From Malaciobacter molluscorum LMG 25693 (GTDB taxonomy: Bacteria > Campylobacterota > Campylobacteria > Campylobacterales > Arcobacteraceae), in NCBI RefSeq assembly GCF_003544935.1, contig NZ_CP032098.1, positions 868,001 through 932,000 of the forward strand: DNA of 64,000 nt, written 5' to 3'. How positions within the stretch are numbered: the first letter of the stretch is position 1; every line of letters starts with the position of its first letter. Below, piece by piece: positions 61,897 to 64,000 of this stretch. The notes under the pieces were generated by a model. It worked only from the letters and a program-made list of their open reading frames with translations, was not told the DNA's origin and made no database searches. The translations under genes were made by a program, and so were the position numbers.

Positions 61897-62688
61897 TTAT
61901 AAGTTTTTAAAAGAGCTATCTATAGTTTCTGTAAAACTATCTTTTTTATTGTATGTAGCTATTTCAAAAGAGAAGTTAGGTTTTATTAATATTCCAGATT
62001 TACTTTTTAATGTTGTTTCATCAATTAATTTTTTCAAATTATTTAATATATTTGTACACTCTTTTATATTTTCTTCATCAAAGAAAATTATGAATTTATT
62101 TTTTATAAATCTTGCAATACTATAATTAAGCTTTTCTTCTTTAATTTTTCTTGTTATATATTTTATTAAAAATATTTGTAAATTATCAAAAATTAATTGA
62201 CCATAGTTTTCATAAATATAATCATCATTTTCTATTGTTAATAGTGCTAAAATACCATCTTTTTTAAAGTTGTTATTTGTGTCTAAAAATATATTATAAA
62301 TCCATTTTTTATTAAAAGCTTTTGTAACATCATCCCTAAAAATTTTATTGCTAACAGAATCTAACTCTTTTTTTAGTTCATCCATTTGATGATAAATTTG
62401 TTGTAGTGTTGATTCATCTTTATTTTCAATAGCTATTTTTGCATCTTTTGTTACATTTTTAACTTTATGTAAACTCTCTAATGTTCTTTTTGCATAATTA
62501 TTTATATCTTCATACTCTTTTGCAATAAAAGAATCTAAATTATTGTGAAACTCTTCATCTTCTAAATTTAAATCAAGTATTTTTGCATGTTTATCAAAAG
62601 ATTGAAAATAAGTAGAAGGCAAAATTATCTCATTTTGTAAAAGTTCATTTATAGTTTCATCTGTTACTTTTTTAAGAATTTTTTTCAT
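61897..62688 (-). CDS. Degenerate GGDEF-domain protein
   Basis: 263 residues. A helical N-terminus (about 1-115, with coiled coil) leads to a GGDEF-like fold: DDVTKAFNKKWIYNIFLD corresponds to the usual 'D.LT...NR..', but the active-site motif is replaced near FIKNKFIIFF, so cyclase activity is unlikely. It may act as a regulatory partner. It overlaps by 17 bp with the upstream EAL gene, so they are co-expressed. Confidence 0.7.
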   Translation of the reverse strand: MKKILKKVTDETINELLQNEIILPSTYFQSFDKHAKILDLNLEDEEFHNNLDSFIAKEYEDINNYAKRTLESLHKVKNVTKDAKIAIENKDESTLQQIYHQMDELKKELDSVSNKIFRDDVTKAFNKKWIYNIFLDTNNNFKKDGILALLTIENDDYIYENYGQLIFDNLQIFLIKYITRKIKEEKLNYSIARFIKNKFIIFFDEENIKECTNILNNLKKLIDETTLKSKSGILIKPNFSFEIATYNKKDSFTETIDSSFKNL

Positions 62689-63907
62689 TTAGTTCCTTAA
62701 CTATTTCTTCAATTGGTTTTGGCTTACTTATATGATAACCTTGAGCATAATCAATACCAAGTGATCTTATATATCTAAGTATTCTTAAATCACTTACAAA
62801 CTCTGCAATTACCTGAATATTTTGTTGTTTACAAAATAAAACAATACTCTTCACTAAGTTTAAATATATCTCTTGATCAATTTTTTTTATAAGAGAACCA
62901 TCAATTTTTATATAATCCACATCTATATTTAAAATATATTCATAATTTGAAAAACCAGTACCAAAGTCATCAATAGCAATTTTTACACCATGTTTTTTTA
63001 TATCTTTTATAAAATCATTTACAACTTCATAATTAGAAATTTTATCACTTTCTAATATTTCAAGAGTTATATATTTACCAATATCACTATTTTTTATATA
63101 TCTAAATAGTAACTCTTTTAATTCGGGATTTAAAATATCATGAAAATCAATATTCAAACTTATATGTATTTGATATTTTTCAATATATAAAATAACTTTT
63201 TCTATTAATAAACCCATTAATTTATTATAAAGTCTATATTTTTTTGCTTTATGAATAAAAACATGAGGCATTATTATATTGCCATTTTCATCAAATACTC
63301 TCATTAGTGCTTCATATTTTTCAATTTCTTCAGTATTTGCATTTGCAATAGGTTGAAAATAGGGTTCAACCAAATTTTTTTGAATATTTAGTTTTAATGT
63401 TTGGAGTAAATTTTCATTTGTTTTTTCATCTTCAAAAAAAGTGCTATCTAAATATATAAAATGAACATAATTTATTTTTGCACTATGAAGTGCTTTTTCT
63501 GCATAGATTTTAAGCTTTTTATCACGACTTTTAGAACAACCCATTGTTATATCTATATTTATATAAGAGTTTTTTTCTATAAGTGAAAATTTATGACTTA
63601 TAATTGTATTAAATATTAAATCTTTTATTTTCTCAATTTCATTATGAGTTAAATCTTTATAAATAGTTATACCAAATACATCAACATGTGTATTTACAAA
63701 CTCAATAAAAGAAGATTTTTCTAAAAAAGTATTTATTTTATTCTTTATAGTTTTATTTAATAATTTTTTTAATTGTTTGATTATGTAATCTCCATTATCA
63801 AAGCCATATACTGCGTTTATATCTTTCATATAAAGTATATCAACTAGAAATAGAGTTTTTATATCATTTTTTTTTCTATATTTTGTAAGTTTTTTTAATA
63901 TTGACAA
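62672..63907 (-). CDS. Degenerate GGDEF plus EAL phosphodiesterase
   Basis: 411 residues starting at TTG 63907 behind AAAAGG. The first 150 residues are a GGDEF fold (LFLVDILYMKDINAVYGFDNGDYII) whose signature is lost (VDVFGI). The rest is an EAL domain with YEALMRVFD, SLNIDFHDI, IAIDDFGTGFSNYEYI, VDYIKIDGSLIK and VIAEFVSD; most metal and catalytic positions are present, suggesting cyclic-di-GMP breakdown or binding. No membrane segment, so cytosolic. Forms an operon with the degenerate GGDEF gene after it. Nothing is seen in 63908-64000. Confidence 0.88.
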   Translation of the reverse strand: MSILKKLTKYRKKNDIKTLFLVDILYMKDINAVYGFDNGDYIIKQLKKLLNKTIKNKINTFLEKSSFIEFVNTHVDVFGITIYKDLTHNEIEKIKDLIFNTIISHKFSLIEKNSYINIDITMGCSKSRDKKLKIYAEKALHSAKINYVHFIYLDSTFFEDEKTNENLLQTLKLNIQKNLVEPYFQPIANANTEEIEKYEALMRVFDENGNIIMPHVFIHKAKKYRLYNKLMGLLIEKVILYIEKYQIHISLNIDFHDILNPELKELLFRYIKNSDIGKYITLEILESDKISNYEVVNDFIKDIKKHGVKIAIDDFGTGFSNYEYILNIDVDYIKIDGSLIKKIDQEIYLNLVKSIVLFCKQQNIQVIAEFVSDLRILRYIRSLGIDYAQGYHISKPKPIEEIVKELNEKNS

Positions 63908-64000
63908 TAATATACCTTTTGGTCTCTTCCTAAAATGTATTATATATTATTTCCTCTTAAGGTAAATAAATATTTACCTTATAATTAATTATTTAAATTT

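Noticed and set aside
1-64000. CRISPR array, tRNA or rRNA genes, prophage or integrase
   Set aside because: I saw no regularly spaced repeats, no cloverleaf with GTTCRA-type arm, and no integrase or phage structural gene. The only mobile element supported is the IS1595-family transposon.

Overview
The window is about 27% G+C, densely packed, with short intergenic gaps and gene ends marked by AT-rich hairpins. The gene content points to the Campylobacterota, most likely an Arcobacter-type organism (Arcobacteraceae): a CiaB homologue, a large NAD-dependent glutamate dehydrogenase of about 1060 residues, many GGDEF/EAL proteins, and amino-acid- and organic-acid-based metabolism. This placement is inferred from gene content, not from an rRNA gene; I see no rRNA, tRNA or CRISPR array here.

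Layout. 1-6017: end of an unknown gene, an exported unknown, a haem-type (DUF3365) diguanylate cyclase, a PnuC transporter/APH-kinase pair, an ABM monooxygenase and two membrane-anchored housekeeping-type proteins (SprT-like and J-domain). 6249-13195: lactate permease with a Cache-only membrane protein, a J-domain protein, an ADP-ribosylglycohydrolase homologue, an RRM protein, exonuclease III and a TSUP permease. 13339-17026: a minimal ethanolamine operon (eutB-eutC-permease). 17131-23183: an alanine/glycine:cation symporter gene cut in two by a 4602-bp IS1595-family transposon (18369-22970) that carries a DNA adenine methyltransferase, an HNH endonuclease, a free copy of the endonuclease's winged-helix domain, a small regulator and an accessory gene. 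Ends are 24-bp inverted repeats and the target duplication is GATTTATC. 23327-31289: two-component system, aspartase/asparaginase, Mn-type pyrophosphatase, TSUP permease plus AraC regulator, and leuA preceded by a leucine-rich leader peptide. 31439-43503: hydrolase, AlkC-like glycosylase, YbaK, NAD-GDH, SagB-type oxidoreductase, truncated haemoglobin, SDR/DUF2867, CiaB, DoxX. 43597-49585: htpG under a CIRCE operator, a structured 126-bp repeat, MntA/HepT toxin-antitoxin pair, TSUP plus LysR, TPR protein. 49601-54648: complete MarR-controlled FUSC-type efflux operon with a perfect operator palindrome. 54928-64000: acetyltransferase, small unknowns, GGDEF-EAL proteins, and the pxpABC 5-oxoprolinase operon.

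Metabolic theme: several units release or capture ammonia and feed central carbon (ethanolamine ammonia-lyase, asparaginase to aspartase to fumarate, 5-oxoprolinase to glutamate to glutamate dehydrogenase), together with lactate uptake. That fits a heterotroph living on small organic and amino compounds.

The most interesting parts are the passenger transposon with its restriction-modification-like cargo and built-in divergent control region, the leuA leader peptide upstream of a LeuA lacking its leucine-sensing domain, and two genes that appear to start at ATA codons.
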